Notes under the pieces: model-generated
The model's database searches: none
Told to the model about the DNA's origin: nothing
The model's input: the letters and a program-made list of their open reading frames with translations, nothing else
From: Pseudomonas brassicacearum
GTDB taxonomy: Bacteria; Pseudomonadota; Gammaproteobacteria; Pseudomonadales; Pseudomonadaceae
Reading direction: 5' to 3'
Length of the DNA: 64,000 nucleotides
NCBI RefSeq assembly: GCF_009601685.2
Contig: NZ_CP045701.2
Span: 4,278,001-4,342,000, forward strand
Program-made: the position numbers and the translations under genes
Part shown: positions 47,142 to 56,993 of the stretch, in pieces
How the letters are laid out: each line of letters begins with the position of its first letter
How positions within the stretch are numbered: the stretch's first letter is position 1

Positions 47142-50100
47142 TTAGAAATCGCGCTTGTAGAAGATGTCCAACGAGCTGGCGACGCCGCTCGCGGCTTCGA
47201 GGTAGACCTTCTTGCTGAGTTTGTAGCGCAGGGCAATGGTGTTGGCCGGTTCGAACACGCCAACGCCGTAGCGCAGGCTGAGTTTCTCCGACAGGTTGCC
47301 GCTGGCGACCACGCTGGTTTCATTACCACTGCCCTGGGTGTCGAGCTGGAAATCCTCGATCCCCAGGTTATTGGCCAGGCTGGTGGTCACGCCCGAGCTG
47401 CCCATCAACCCCAGGCCCAACGCCGCCTGGGCGAGCATGTTGTTGTCCTCCCCGGTGGTGCTCAGTGGTCGGCCCAGCACCAGGTAGGACAACGCCTGCT
47501 CCTGGCTCATGGCCGGTTCCGAAAAGATCTGCGTGGTCGGTTGCTCGGCGCTGCCGCTCAAGCGGATGCCGGCGATCACGTCGTCGGTCTGGCGGATCGC
47601 TTCGATGTCCAGATAGGGCTGGTCAATGGGTCCGGCGAACAGCAGCCGCGCCCGTCGCACCGTCAGCCGTTGCCCGTAAGCCCGATAACGACCGTCGTTG
47701 AGCCAGAGTTCGCCGCGGGTGTCCATGTTGTCGCCGATGTGAACCTGGCCCCGCACGTTGGCCGTCAGGCCGAAACCCGAGAACGCGAGCTTGTCCTGGC
47801 CGACGATCACGTCGATGTCCATCGCCATGGCCAGCGGCGCCTTGCCCTCTTCGGTCTGGTGGCCGACGATCACCGTGTCATCCGAAACCTTGACGGTGGA
47901 CGGTGGCAGTTCGCGGACGGTGATCTCGCCTTTGGGCACCAGGACCTTGCCGGCAATGGAAAGCCGCTCACCGTGCATCGTGATGGTGAGGTCCGGCGCC
48001 ACGTCGAGCACCGCATAAGGCTCGACGGTGACCGGCAGTTGCGAGCCCTTGAGCGCCAGGTTCATGGACAAGGCATCGCCCCAACCGACGGTGCCGCTCA
48101 GGCGACCCTGCCCGCTCTTGCCACTTTTCCAGTCGCCGTCGAGCCGTATCGTTTCGCCGGCAATCATCGCCCGCACCTGCAAGGCTTCGAGGCTGACCGG
48201 CAGTTCCGGACCGGACACTTCGCCGTCGCTGAGCACCAGGTTGCCGTTGACCTGGGGCGCGAGCAAGCCACCGGACAAGGTCCCGCTGCCGTTCAGGTGA
48301 CCGGTGAGGGTTTCCACCATCGGCACGAATGGCCGGGCCACGGACAGGTCCAGGCCAGTCAGGCGGAACGAACCGCTCAAGGGTTTGTTGGCCGGCAGCG
48401 GGTTGATCTGCGCCTGCAGCATCAGTTCGCCGAGCCTGGCGCCGACGAAGTTCAGGTCGGTGTCGATGCGCTTGGGGGTCAGGCGGCTGTTGAGCGTGAG
48501 GGTCTGGTAGGGGAAGTCCAGCCATTGCGCCTTATCGCCCTCCTTGTCCCGAATCCGTAAAGTACCGCCGCTGGCGTCCACCCGGATCCGGCCATTCGGA
48601 CCGCTGGCCGGCAAGTCCAGTTGCAGGTCCGCGCTGAGTCGGCCCTGCCAGGCAAAATCCTTGGGCATCCACTGGGCCAGGCTTTCGATGGGGAATTGCT
48701 TGAGGTGGTAACGCAGCTTCGGCTCCGGCATCAGCCGCTGGTCTTCACCGCACAGGCTGGCATCAAAGGAACGCCAGCAATGAGCATCGACATTGAGCGT
48801 GCCATCGGCCAGGCGCTCCAGTTTCGCCGGGGCTTGCAGGCGCCAGGCTTGACCGCCGACCTGCACGTTGCCACTGGCCAGACGCCCGCGCCAATTGCCC
48901 TGGTCGAGCGTGCCATCGAGGGCCAGGGTCGTGTCGAGCTGCGGCCCTTGCAGGTCCAGGTTGAGCTTCTGCTGTTTGATATCGCCCTGGCCGCTGACCG
49001 TTAGCACGCCCAGTGACGTTTCGCCAGCGCGGATGCCGCTGGCCTTGAGGTCGAGCTTGCCGCGCTGGGCGCTGTCGAGGGTCGCGTCCAGGTTCAGGCT
49101 TTGCAGGCGGTTGTCCTGGAAGGCCAGTTGCGTGCCTTGCAGGCCGAGCTTGCCTTGGGGGGCCTTGAGCGTGCCGGCCACGTCGACACGGCCGACGACT
49201 TGACCGCGCAATTGCGGCCAGAGCTGAGCCAGGCGTGTGAGCTTGATGTCGATCTGGCCGGTGAGTTTCTGTTGCAGGCTGCCGCTGCCGTTGATGCGGT
49301 TATCCCCCAGGCGAATATCCAGCGCGCTGAGGTTCCACTGCTCGCCGGCGCCGCTGGCCTTGGCCTGGAACACCGCTGGCTGGCCACGCAGTTTGCCCTT
49401 GAGGTCCAGGTCCGCGTCGAGATCGAGGCGATCGTTCTTCATCATCCCTTTGCTGCGCAACGGCCCGGCCAGGGTCCCGGGCAGCTCGCCAAGCCAGTAC
49501 GCCGGATCGATGGCCGACAGTTGCAATGCCGTATCCCAGGCAATGCCGTCGGCAAATTGCAGGCTCAGGTGCCCTTCGGCCTTGCCCTGCCCGGCCGCGA
49601 GCTTGAGCTGCGGCAAGTGGATTTGCGTCAGGTCGCCACTGAACGGGCTGCCCAGGCTGAAGGCCCCGGCGGGTCCATCCAGCGCGGCCTGGAAGTTGCC
49701 CAGGTATTGGCCATCGGTGTAAGAGACTTCGCCGTCGAAGCTGCGCAGCGTCACCTGTGGCTCGTCGATCAGCGGATAGAGGCGATGCCAGGGGAAATCC
49801 AGCCAGGCGACTTTCGCCTCGGCGCGCAGGCCTTCGCGCCAGTCCACTTGGCCGCTGAGTTTCAGGCTTTGCTGAGCGCCGGCATCCAGATCCAGGCCGG
49901 CGATCCGTGCGCCATTGGCGTCCACCGTACCTTGCAGCAACAACGCCACCGGCCCTTTTTCGGCGGGCAGCGTCGCCTTGCCGAGCAGTTGATAGCCGTT
50001 CTTCAGATCGCCTTCGCCGGTCAATTCCAGTTGATTGAGCAACAACGTGTCCGGCAGATCGGCACTGGCCTTGAAGCCGTCGGCGCTGATGCGCACCTTG

Positions 50101-50828
50101 GCGGGCAGGTTGTCCGCCAGCGGTTGCAGCTCACCGCTCAACTGGCCTTGCAGGTAGCCGCTGCTGTCGGCCTTGAGGTTGAGGGTCTTGAGCAGGTTGC
50201 CGTCGACTTTCAGGTCCAAGGCCCAGGGCGTGGCGCCCGGCGCCGGTAAGGTCAACCGGCCTTCGGCGTTCAACGGCCAGTCGCCGCCCGGCTTGAGCAG
50301 GCCGGAGAGTTTCAGGCTCAGCTCATCGCGCTGCAATTGCACCGAATCGATCTGCATGCCCTCGGCGGTCCAATGGGCAACCAATTGCAGGCCCTTGAGC
50401 TGCTCACTGCCGTTGAACGACAGGCTGCCGACCTGCACATCGCCCAGTTCGATGACGAGCGGCAAGTTCAGGTCCGGCAAGCTGATCGGGCCGCTGCTCG
50501 GTTCATCGGCAGAGGCTGGCAACTGCAAGGCGACCTGGTCGGCCTTGAGCTGTTCGATGCACAGGGTCATGCGTGCCAGGCACAGCGGCGACCAGGCGAA
50601 TATCAGCCGATCCACTTCCACCCGACTGGCGTCCTGCTGCCACAGCACATGATCGGCGCTCCACTGCCCGCCCAGCCGGCCCTGGAAATTCTCCACGGTC
50701 AGCCCCGGCACCAGGCCGAGGGCCCAACGGCTTCCGAATGCCGTGCCCAGCACAACGCTCAAGGCCAGCACGACCGCCACCAGCACCCCGGCGAGCGCCA
50801 GCAGCGTTATCTTAAAACCACGCGTCAC
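47142..50828 (-). CDS. tamB: translocation and assembly module protein TamB
   Basis: A 1228-residue AsmA-like lipid-transfer/assembly protein. One N-terminal membrane anchor (LLALAGVLVAVVLALSVVLG) and then long repeated beta-structure; the C-terminal TamB domain (DUF490) ends with LEAASGVASSLDIFYKRDF, a terminal Phe. It acts with TamA in envelope assembly and phospholipid transport. It overlaps tamA by 4 bp. Confidence 0.96.
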   Translation of the reverse strand: MTRGFKITLLALAGVLVAVVLALSVVLGTAFGSRWALGLVPGLTVENFQGRLGGQWSADHVLWQQDASRVEVDRLIFAWSPLCLARMTLCIEQLKADQVALQLPASADEPSSGPISLPDLNLPLVIELGDVQVGSLSFNGSEQLKGLQLVAHWTAEGMQIDSVQLQRDELSLKLSGLLKPGGDWPLNAEGRLTLPAPGATPWALDLKVDGNLLKTLNLKADSSGYLQGQLSGELQPLADNLPAKVRISADGFKASADLPDTLLLNQLELTGEGDLKNGYQLLGKATLPAEKGPVALLLQGTVDANGARIAGLDLDAGAQQSLKLSGQVDWREGLRAEAKVAWLDFPWHRLYPLIDEPQVTLRSFDGEVSYTDGQYLGNFQAALDGPAGAFSLGSPFSGDLTQIHLPQLKLAAGQGKAEGHLSLQFADGIAWDTALQLSAIDPAYWLGELPGTLAGPLRSKGMMKNDRLDLDADLDLKGKLRGQPAVFQAKASGAGEQWNLSALDIRLGDNRINGSGSLQQKLTGQIDIKLTRLAQLWPQLRGQVVGRVDVAGTLKAPQGKLGLQGTQLAFQDNRLQSLNLDATLDSAQRGKLDLKASGIRAGETSLGVLTVSGQGDIKQQKLNLDLQGPQLDTTLALDGTLDQGNWRGRLASGNVQVGGQAWRLQAPAKLERLADGTLNVDAHCWRSFDASLCGEDQRLMPEPKLRYHLKQFPIESLAQWMPKDFAWQGRLSADLQLDLPASGPNGRIRVDASGGTLRIRDKEGDKAQWLDFPYQTLTLNSRLTPKRIDTDLNFVGARLGELMLQAQINPLPANKPLSGSFRLTGLDLSVARPFVPMVETLTGHLNGSGTLSGGLLAPQVNGNLVLSDGEVSGPELPVSLEALQVRAMIAGETIRLDGDWKSGKSGQGRLSGTVGWGDALSMNLALKGSQLPVTVEPYAVLDVAPDLTITMHGERLSIAGKVLVPKGEITVRELPPSTVKVSDDTVIVGHQTEEGKAPLAMAMDIDVIVGQDKLAFSGFGLTANVRGQVHIGDNMDTRGELWLNDGRYRAYGQRLTVRRARLLFAGPIDQPYLDIEAIRQTDDVIAGIRLSGSAEQPTTQIFSEPAMSQEQALSYLVLGRPLSTTGEDNNMLAQAALGLGLMGSSGVTTSLANNLGIEDFQLDTQGSGNETSVVASGNLSEKLSLRYGVGVFEPANTIALRYKLSKKVYLEAASGVASSLDIFYKRDF

Positions 50829-52552
50829 AGCTCAGGCCCCATGGAAAAGTGCAATCGAATGCCGCCGTCGTCGTCCATCGCATGGGCCAGGTCGAGACGG
50901 ATCGGGCCCACCGGCGAGACCCAGCGCACGCCGACACCCACGCCGGTCTTGAGGCTCGGCAATTCAAGGTTGTTAAAGGAGTTGCCCTGGTCGACGAACG
51001 TCGCCACCCGCCATTTTTCCGCGATCGAATATTGATACTCGAGGCTGCCCGCTACCATGTAGCGACCACCGATACGGTCGCCCTCGGCGTTTTCCGGCGA
51101 CAGGCTCTGGTAGTCGTAACCCCGCACGCTCTGGTCGCCACCGGCGAAAAAGCGCAGGGACGGCGGGATGGATTTGTAGCCATTGGTGGCGCTGCCGCCG
51201 ATCTGCGCCCGCGCCAGCAAGCGATGCTTGGCGAACACCGTGGTCAGGCCCTTGACCATGGCGGTGCCGTATAAAAGGTTGTTGTCCGAGCCCAGCCCTT
51301 CCTTGGCGACCTTGGTGTCGAACTGCAAGCGGTAGCCGTTGTGCGGATCGATACGGTTGTCGCTGCGCAGGTAGGAATAACTCACGCCCGGCATCAGCAG
51401 CGTGCTCAAGCCCGCATCGTCGCCGAGGCGGTACTCCTCGCGCTGCCATTTGAGCGACACCACCCGCTGCCAGCCGCTGGGCAACTTGCTGTGCCATTCC
51501 GGCCCTACGGTGAGCAGTTTGCTGAGGCTGTCGGTGCCGGCCAGTTCTTCATATTGATAACCGCCGGCGTAACGCAGCTTGTCGGTCAACGGCGGGTCCA
51601 ATGGCACGTCGTACCACAGGCCGACGTTCTGCCGGGGCGCCGACACTTCCGCTTCCCAGCCATAGCTATGGCCTTGGGGGTTGACCCAGTGGCGCGTCCA
51701 GTTGGCTTTGGCCCTGGGCCCGACGTCGGTGGAAAACCCCAGGCCCAGGCCCATGGTGCGCGGCTTGCGCGTGTCGAGCTTGACCGCCACCGGGATCACG
51801 TTGTCGGTGGCGGCGGTGGGCGCGGCATCCACGCGCACGCCTTCGAAATAACCGCTCGATTGCAGGGCCTGGTTGAGCTGCGCAATGAGTTCGGAGTCGT
51901 ACGCCGTGCCGGCCTTGAACGGCACCATGCGTTGCAGCAGCTCTTCGTCGAACGGGGTGTCGCCTTCAAAACTTACCGGGCCCAAGGCATAGCGCGGGCC
52001 GCTGTCGTAGATCAGCTCGATGTCGGCGATGCCCGCCTGGGGGTCCACCAAGAGTTTCTGCCGGGTAAAGCGCCCGCTGAAAAAACCATAGCGCGAGGCC
52101 TGGTTCTGGATGATTCGCTTGGCGTCTTCGTAGCGGCCATGGTTGAGCACCGCGCCAGGCTTGAGGGCGGCGTTGCTGGGTACGCGAAAGGCTTTGAGCG
52201 ATGCCGCCGGGCCGTCGATGCGCACGGTGACGTTGCGCAAATGCACAGGCTCGCCGGGGTCGATGGTCAGCACCAGGCGTGGGTCGTTGCCACCCTTGAC
52301 CTCACTGTCGATCTGCGGCTGGTAGTAGCCCAGCGCCTGGGCGGCCTTGCGCGCCTGCTCCTCGGCGCCACGGCTGAAGCGCAGCAAGGCCTCCTCGTCA
52401 CGATCACCCACGCCGCCGATGTAACCTTCTACGTTGGCCTTGAGTTCATCGTTGGACGGCTTGACCCGTACTTCCAATTCACTGTTTGCCAGCGCTGCGC
52501 AACTGAGGGACAGCAGGAGCGCGCCACTGGTAATTCTTCCTGAGAGGTTCAT
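50825..52552 (-). CDS. tamA: translocation and assembly module protein TamA
   Basis: A 575-residue Omp85-family outer membrane protein. A signal peptide (ending AALA) precedes three POTRA-like domains (to about 260) and a 16-strand barrel with GGDQSVRGYDYQSL (the Omp85 motif VRGF/Y) near 470. The C-terminus, RLHFSMGPEL, is typical. The gene leads tamB. Confidence 0.96.
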   Translation of the reverse strand: MNLSGRITSGALLLSLSCAALANSELEVRVKPSNDELKANVEGYIGGVGDRDEEALLRFSRGAEEQARKAAQALGYYQPQIDSEVKGGNDPRLVLTIDPGEPVHLRNVTVRIDGPAASLKAFRVPSNAALKPGAVLNHGRYEDAKRIIQNQASRYGFFSGRFTRQKLLVDPQAGIADIELIYDSGPRYALGPVSFEGDTPFDEELLQRMVPFKAGTAYDSELIAQLNQALQSSGYFEGVRVDAAPTAATDNVIPVAVKLDTRKPRTMGLGLGFSTDVGPRAKANWTRHWVNPQGHSYGWEAEVSAPRQNVGLWYDVPLDPPLTDKLRYAGGYQYEELAGTDSLSKLLTVGPEWHSKLPSGWQRVVSLKWQREEYRLGDDAGLSTLLMPGVSYSYLRSDNRIDPHNGYRLQFDTKVAKEGLGSDNNLLYGTAMVKGLTTVFAKHRLLARAQIGGSATNGYKSIPPSLRFFAGGDQSVRGYDYQSLSPENAEGDRIGGRYMVAGSLEYQYSIAEKWRVATFVDQGNSFNNLELPSLKTGVGVGVRWVSPVGPIRLDLAHAMDDDGGIRLHFSMGPEL

Positions 52553-52617
52553 GGCGCGGATGCTATCACGAGCGTAGGTGCTTGATAGAGCCGGACATTT
52601 CGCAAAAGTTCGTCCGA

Positions 52618-53268
52618 TTATGCCGTTGCGCTTTGCAGAACCTGCGGGTTGGCGTGGAAGAACACATGCTCGCGGATCGGTCCTACCGCAACTTCACCGA
52701 TTTCCTCGTAACCCTGGCGTTTATAAAACTCAAGGTAACGCGGGTTGCCCGTGTCCAGCACCACGCCTTGGGAATGCTCGTCCACCGCACACCAGTTATG
52801 CACCGCCTCGAGCAACTGTTCGCCGAAGTGCTTGCCCTGGAACTGTGGGTGCACGCCCAGCAGCGGCAATACATGGACCGCATCCGACGGCAGGCAGGCC
52901 AGCACCGCCGCGTGGTACTCCAGGTAGCGCCGGGTGCAGCGAAAACCGGTGCTCAAGACCATGCGCAGGCGCCAGGCCCAGCTTTCAGTGATGCCCAGGC
53001 GCCGCTGCGGCGGGGCGATCAGGGCGATGCCGATCAAGCGGTCGTTGACCAGCAAGCCGATGGCCGGCAAATCCTGGAGAAAATGCTGCTTGACCAGCTC
53101 ACGCACCGTGGCCCGTACCCGCTGTTCGTAACCGGGACGCTCGGACTCGAACAGGTAGCTGAAGGTCGGCTCGTGGCGATAGGCCTGGTACAGCAACGAA
53201 CGGGCTTCACGGGAATAACCACTGTCGAGCATATGGATGTCGGCGATGGCGGTGGCGGTTTCAGGCAT
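52618..53268 (-). CDS. GNAT-family acetyltransferase
   Basis: A 216-residue protein from the ATG at 53268 (AAGGAGA upstream). The acetyl-CoA signature HPQFQGKHFGEQLLEAVHNWC is near residue 135 and a Tyr-containing FYKRQGYEEIGE motif is close to the C-terminus. The substrate is unknown. It is convergent neither with tamA nor clearly in its operon. Confidence 0.82.
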   Translation of the reverse strand: MPETATAIADIHMLDSGYSREARSLLYQAYRHEPTFSYLFESERPGYEQRVRATVRELVKQHFLQDLPAIGLLVNDRLIGIALIAPPQRRLGITESWAWRLRMVLSTGFRCTRRYLEYHAAVLACLPSDAVHVLPLLGVHPQFQGKHFGEQLLEAVHNWCAVDEHSQGVVLDTGNPRYLEFYKRQGYEEIGEVAVGPIREHVFFHANPQVLQSATA

Positions 53269-53307
53269 GACGTTGGTTCTCCTTGGAGCGAGGTTTGGTA
53301 ATGAGCC

Positions 53308-53407
53308 CTGTAGGAGCTGCCGAGTGCAACGAGGCTGCGATCTTTCCACGGTCGCTTGAATCCCAAGCGAAAGATCAGAAGATCGCAGGCTTCGCCAGCG
53401 CCTACAA
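53308..53407. repeat. REP of the GTAGGAGCTGC type
   Basis: CTGTAGGAGCTGCCGAGTGCA ... GCCAGCGCCTACA flank inner complementary GCTGCGATCTTT/AAAGATCAGAAGATCGCAG stretches. Similar to 59089-59195. Confidence 0.75.
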
Positions 53408-53523
53408 AGCCGAACGGGAAAATCCCCTCGCCACAGGACATTAGCAGTGCATTTGTCCTACTGCCACGCTGGCTCCCTTCCCACATGTCAGCTAGCATCG
53501 CAGTTTTGCCAGGACAGCCGACC

Positions 53524-54336
53524 ATGAAGATCGTCTCCTTCAACATCAACGGGCTGCGCGCCCGCCCCCATCAGTTGGCGGCGCTGATCGAGAAGCACCA
53601 GCCGGACGTGATCGGGCTGCAGGAAACCAAAGTCCACGACGAACAATTTCCCCTGGCCGAGGTGCAGGCCCTGGGCTACCACGTGCATTACCACGGGCAA
53701 AAGGGCCATTACGGCGTCGCCCTGCTCTCGCGCCAGGCACCGCTAAGCCTGTACAAAGGCTTCGAGGGCGACGACGAGGACGCCCAGCGGCGCTTCATCT
53801 GGGGCACCTTCGCCGATGCCAACGGCGTGCCGGTGACCATCATGAACGGTTATTTCCCACAAGGTGAAAGCCGCGACCACCCAACCAAATTCCCGGCCAA
53901 GGAACGTTTCTACAGCGATTTGCAGCAACTGCTGGAAAGCCGCTTCAGCAACGATCAGCCGGTGGTGGTGATGGGTGACGTGAACATTTCCCCGGAAGAC
54001 TGCGACATCGGCATCGGCCCGGACAACATGAAGCGCTGGCTGAAAACCGGCAAATGCAGCTTCCTGCCGGAAGAACGCGAATGGATGGCGCGCCTGAAGA
54101 ACTGGGGCCTGGTGGACAGCTTCCGTCACCTGAACCCGGACGTCACCGACCGCTTCAGCTGGTTCGACTACCGCAGCCGCGGCTTCGAGGACGAGCCCAA
54201 GCGCGGCCTGCGCATCGACCTGATCCTCACCTCCCATGGCCTACTGCCAAGGGTCAAGGACGCGGGCGTGGACTACGAACTGCGGGGCATGGAAAAACCA
54301 TCGGACCATGCGCCGATCTGGTTGCAGTTGGGCTGA
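53524..54336 (+). CDS. xthA: exodeoxyribonuclease III
   Basis: A 270-residue AP endonuclease/3'-exonuclease of base excision repair. [21 protein letters not shown] (Glu near 34), [13 protein letters not shown] and the C-terminal [11 protein letters not shown] with the catalytic His are present. The ATG at 53524 has AGGACAG upstream; the upstream in-frame codons are not used. Confidence 0.97.
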   Translation: MKIVSFNINGLRARPHQLAALIEKHQPDVIGLQETKVHDEQFPLAEVQALGYHVHYHGQKGHYGVALLSRQAPLSLYKGFEGDDEDAQRRFIWGTFADANGVPVTIMNGYFPQGESRDHPTKFPAKERFYSDLQQLLESRFSNDQPVVVMGDVNISPEDCDIGIGPDNMKRWLKTGKCSFLPEEREWMARLKNWGLVDSFRHLNPDVTDRFSWFDYRSRGFEDEPKRGLRIDLILTSHGLLPRVKDAGVDYELRGMEKPSDHAPIWLQLG

Positions 54337-54354
54337 GCGCGTCACACCAAACCC

Positions 54355-54446
54355 CTGTGGGAGCAAAGCTTGCTCGCGATGAACGATGACACGATCTTGC
54401 AGTTGAACCGTGCCGCCTGCATCGCGAGCAAGCTTTGCTCCCACAG
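54355..54446. repeat. REPIN-like inverted repeat pair, spacer shared with 41906
   Basis: The same ends as 41906-41997, and the spacer GATGAACGATGACACG...CTTGCAGTTGAACC is also kept. Confidence 0.92.
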
Positions 54447-54501
54447 AAACTTTCTGATTCTGCGACCCCCATCGCCCTGCCGCGCCTGACAAGTCGCAAC
54501 C

Positions 54502-54530
54502 CTGTCACCTTTCAGTAACCTGACTGACTT
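54502..54530 (+). promoter_or_regulatory. Pho-box-like direct repeats
   Basis: CTGTCAC, CAGTAAC and CTGACTT stand at an 11-bp period (54502, 54513, 54524), as PhoB sites do (CTGTCAT-N4-CTGTCAT). A TAATCT -10 candidate follows directly. It is 39 bp before the PstS-OmpA gene. Confidence 0.55.
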
Positions 54531-54568
54531 AATCTTCCGGCACTTCCTCGGGTTCAGAAGGTACCGGC

Positions 54569-55903
54569 ATGCGGCTGCGCGTTGTCTTTTTCATCGGCCT
54601 CTGGCTGCCGTTCATGGCATCGGCCGGCAATTTGCCCATTCCCGAACAGGGCCCGGCCCTGCGCCTTCAAGGCTCCAATACCATAGGGGCAGCGCTCGGC
54701 CCGGCGCTGGTCAAAGGGCTGATGGAAAACCAGGGGCTGCTCAAAGTGAGCGCCGAAATCACCGGCAGGGACAATGAGCAGCGCATCGTCGGACAGACCG
54801 CCGATGGCCGACGGGTGGAAGTGGACATCGCCGCCCACGGCTCCAGCACCGGTTTCGCCGCCCTCAAGCAGGGCAACGCCGACCTGGCTGCCTCTTCGCG
54901 ACCGATCAAGGACAGCGAGCTGAACGAACTGTCGTCCCTGGGCGATCTGAAAACTCCCACTGCCGAGCAGGTCATCGCCATTGATGGTCTGGCGATTATT
55001 CTTCATCCGCAGAACCCGTTGCGTCAGCTCGATACCGTACAACTGGCGCGAATTTTCAGCGGCGAGGCGAAAACCTGGGAAGCCGTCGGCAGTGTCGGCG
55101 GACCGATTCATCTGTATGCCCGGGATGAACAGTCCGGCACCTACGATACCTTCAAGGAACTGGTCCTTGGCCGACAGGGCAGACGGCTGGATCCTTCAGC
55201 AGTGCGCTTCGAATCCAGCGAACAGTTGTCCGACGCTGTCAGCCAGGACCCGCAGGGCATCGGTTTCATCGGTTTGCCCTACGTGCGCCAGGCCAAGGCA
55301 CTGGCGATTGTCGACGGTGATTCGCAACCCATGTTGCCGTTGAACAACCTGATCGCCACCGAGGACTACCCCTTGTCCCGGCGCCTGTTCCTTTATTTGC
55401 CACCCCAGGCAACCAACCTGTGGGCCGAGGCACTGGTGGCGTTCACCCAAAGCGAGCAGGGCCAGGCCATCGTCGCGGCCAACGGGTTCATCGCCCAGAC
55501 CGTCCAGGCCATGGCCGTCACGCCGAATGCACTGATGCCCGAGGGTTACCAGGCCCTGAGCCGCCACGCCCAACGCTTGAGCGTGAACTTCCGCTTCGAA
55601 GAAGGCAGCGCCAGCCTGGACAACAAGGCCCACCAGGACCTGGGCCGCGTGCTCGACTATATAAAGCAGCACGGCAAAACCGACCGGCGCGTGACATTGG
55701 TGGGTTTTGGCGACGCCAAGGACGATCCGGCGCGGGCCGACCTGCTCTCCAAACTGCGGGCCATGGCGGTGCGGCGCGAACTGGTCAAATACGGCGTGGC
55801 ACTGCGCGAAGTGCGAGGGTTCGGCGCATTGATGCCGGTGGCGGCCAATAGTGAGGATGAAGGACGGGTCAGGAATCGGCGGGTGGAGGTTTGGGTTTAC
55901 TGA
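54569..55903 (+). CDS. PstS-like phosphate-binding protein fused to an OmpA domain
   Basis: A 444-residue exported protein. Signal peptide to about residue 19 (MASAG), then a phosphate-binding fold ([20 protein letters not shown], the anion-site [19 protein letters not shown]) to about 300, and a C-terminal OmpA-like domain ([23 protein letters not shown]...[21 protein letters not shown]...[11 protein letters not shown]), which binds peptidoglycan. No Pst permease is nearby. A Pho-box-like element lies upstream. Known only as a family; whether it scavenges phosphate or senses it is open. Confidence 0.88.
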   Translation: MRLRVVFFIGLWLPFMASAGNLPIPEQGPALRLQGSNTIGAALGPALVKGLMENQGLLKVSAEITGRDNEQRIVGQTADGRRVEVDIAAHGSSTGFAALKQGNADLAASSRPIKDSELNELSSLGDLKTPTAEQVIAIDGLAIILHPQNPLRQLDTVQLARIFSGEAKTWEAVGSVGGPIHLYARDEQSGTYDTFKELVLGRQGRRLDPSAVRFESSEQLSDAVSQDPQGIGFIGLPYVRQAKALAIVDGDSQPMLPLNNLIATEDYPLSRRLFLYLPPQATNLWAEALVAFTQSEQGQAIVAANGFIAQTVQAMAVTPNALMPEGYQALSRHAQRLSVNFRFEEGSASLDNKAHQDLGRVLDYIKQHGKTDRRVTLVGFGDAKDDPARADLLSKLRAMAVRRELVKYGVALREVRGFGALMPVAANSEDEGRVRNRRVEVWVY

Positions 55904-55930
55904 ACCCGCCAAGCGGCGCAACACAAATCC

Positions 55931-56020
55931 CTGTGGGAGCAAAGCTTGCTCGCGATACCGGCACCTCGGTACCCCAGGAGACCGCGTCATCTTCATCGCG
56001 GGCAAGCCTTGCTCCCACAG
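55931..56020. repeat. REPIN-like inverted repeat pair
   Basis: CTGTGGGAGCAAAGCTTGCT and GCAAGCCTTGCTCCCACAG, inverted. Confidence 0.9.
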
Positions 56021-56207
56021 CGGGGCGGTGCGACGTTTCGCTAAATTCCCTCACCACAAAAGTCTGGATGTTTATCACATTAGCCTCGGGGTAGGACCAA
56101 GCCACATCGTCTTGCGCCATTGCCTACAACTACGCCAGAATCCGCCGGCTTGTGCACCTTGAGGCCAGGGCTTTATCGTTTCCGGGTCGCTGACGAATCA
56201 GCGATCG

Positions 56208-56382
56208 GGTTTGGTAGCCCGGGTAAACTAAGGCGCACAGCTCCGGCATATTTTTTATGGCGGCTGTGCGCGGGGCGCCCTTGTGGCGCGCTGGGTTTGC
56301 CTTGGTACCCGGTCTACCAACCTGCGTATAGCCGCCACCCAATGTTTGGTAGCAAAAGGTTGCGGCTCCAATTACCAAGGAG
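56208..56382 (+). ncRNA. structured leader RNA of the DUF6124 gene
   Basis: A long-range stem pairs 56208-56225 with 56306-56322 (16 of 18 positions). It encloses a local hairpin at 56233-56271 (GCGCACAG/CTGTGCGC) and a small one at 56275-56289. The same 56258-56271 strand can pair, without mismatch but with two G-U pairs, with 56324-56337. The octamer TTTGGTAG occurs at 56210-56217 and 56345-56352, both able to reach CTACCAA at 56314-56320; the second can instead pair with TTACCAA at 56372-56378, next to the ribosome binding site GGAG at 56379-56382. This looks like a switch-type leader; the transcription start is not known. Confidence 0.55.
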
Positions 56383-56390
56383 TTTCATCC

Positions 56391-56735
56391 ATGTTCAAGC
56401 CAACACCCAACCCGCCGGACACCGAGCCAGCCAACTCAAAAGCGTTCGACAAAACCGCCGACCGCATCCTCGACCACTACCTCAAGCCCAAACCCAGCAA
56501 ACCCGAGGCTGATACAGGCCAACTGTTCACGGTCGCCTATGGCGTAGACACCGAAACCCTGCTCGCCAACCTCAGCGAAAACCTGGCCTCGGCCAACGCC
56601 ATGCTCAACGACCTGGCCTTCGACCTGGAAGGCTCAAGACGCCACATTGTCCTGGGCATCCACCAATTGATCGAATTGAGTGGACAGTTGGCAAACCGAG
56701 CGCTGGACAATGTCGAAGCCCGTCCCTCGACATAG
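56391..56735 (+). CDS. DUF6124 family protein
   Basis: A 114-residue soluble protein from the ATG at 56391 with AAGGAG 8 bases upstream. MFKPTPNPPDTEP and ETLLANLSENLASANAMLNDLAFDLEG are the family pattern in Pseudomonas; no function is known. Helical C-terminus (VLGIHQLIELSGQLANRALD). It is preceded by a leader with extensive alternative pairing (56208-56382). Confidence 0.82.
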   Translation: MFKPTPNPPDTEPANSKAFDKTADRILDHYLKPKPSKPEADTGQLFTVAYGVDTETLLANLSENLASANAMLNDLAFDLEGSRRHIVLGIHQLIELSGQLANRALDNVEARPST

Positions 56736-56742
56736 CGCATCC

Positions 56743-56781
56743 CCCTGTGGCGAGGGAGCTTGCGCCCGCTGGGTGGCGCAG
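56743..56781. repeat. REP-related remnant
   Basis: CTGTGGCGAGGGAGCTTGCG followed by GCTGGGTGGCGCAGC, a single degenerate REP-like end without a clear partner. Confidence 0.5.
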
Positions 56782-56993
56782 CCGCCCCAAATGGCCTGAC
56801 GCAGTCCTCCAAACAGATCATTCCCACGCACGCGCCTGGGAATGATCAATTGCAGGCTCACCCTTCAACCAGCCCCGCCCCATCGTTCGTCTGCAACCTA
56901 CCCCGACCTGTAAGTTCTGACAGTAGCTAGCCCGGCGCAACAGCGCTCTGATATCCCCTCAACTCATCACACGAACTATGAGGGGACCCGCTC

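Noticed and set aside
56908..56923. A second CTG-N10-CAG match (CTGTAAGTTCTGACAG)
   Set aside because: The core is not AT-rich and alternating like a LexA box, and the gene downstream has no SOS link. Left as chance.
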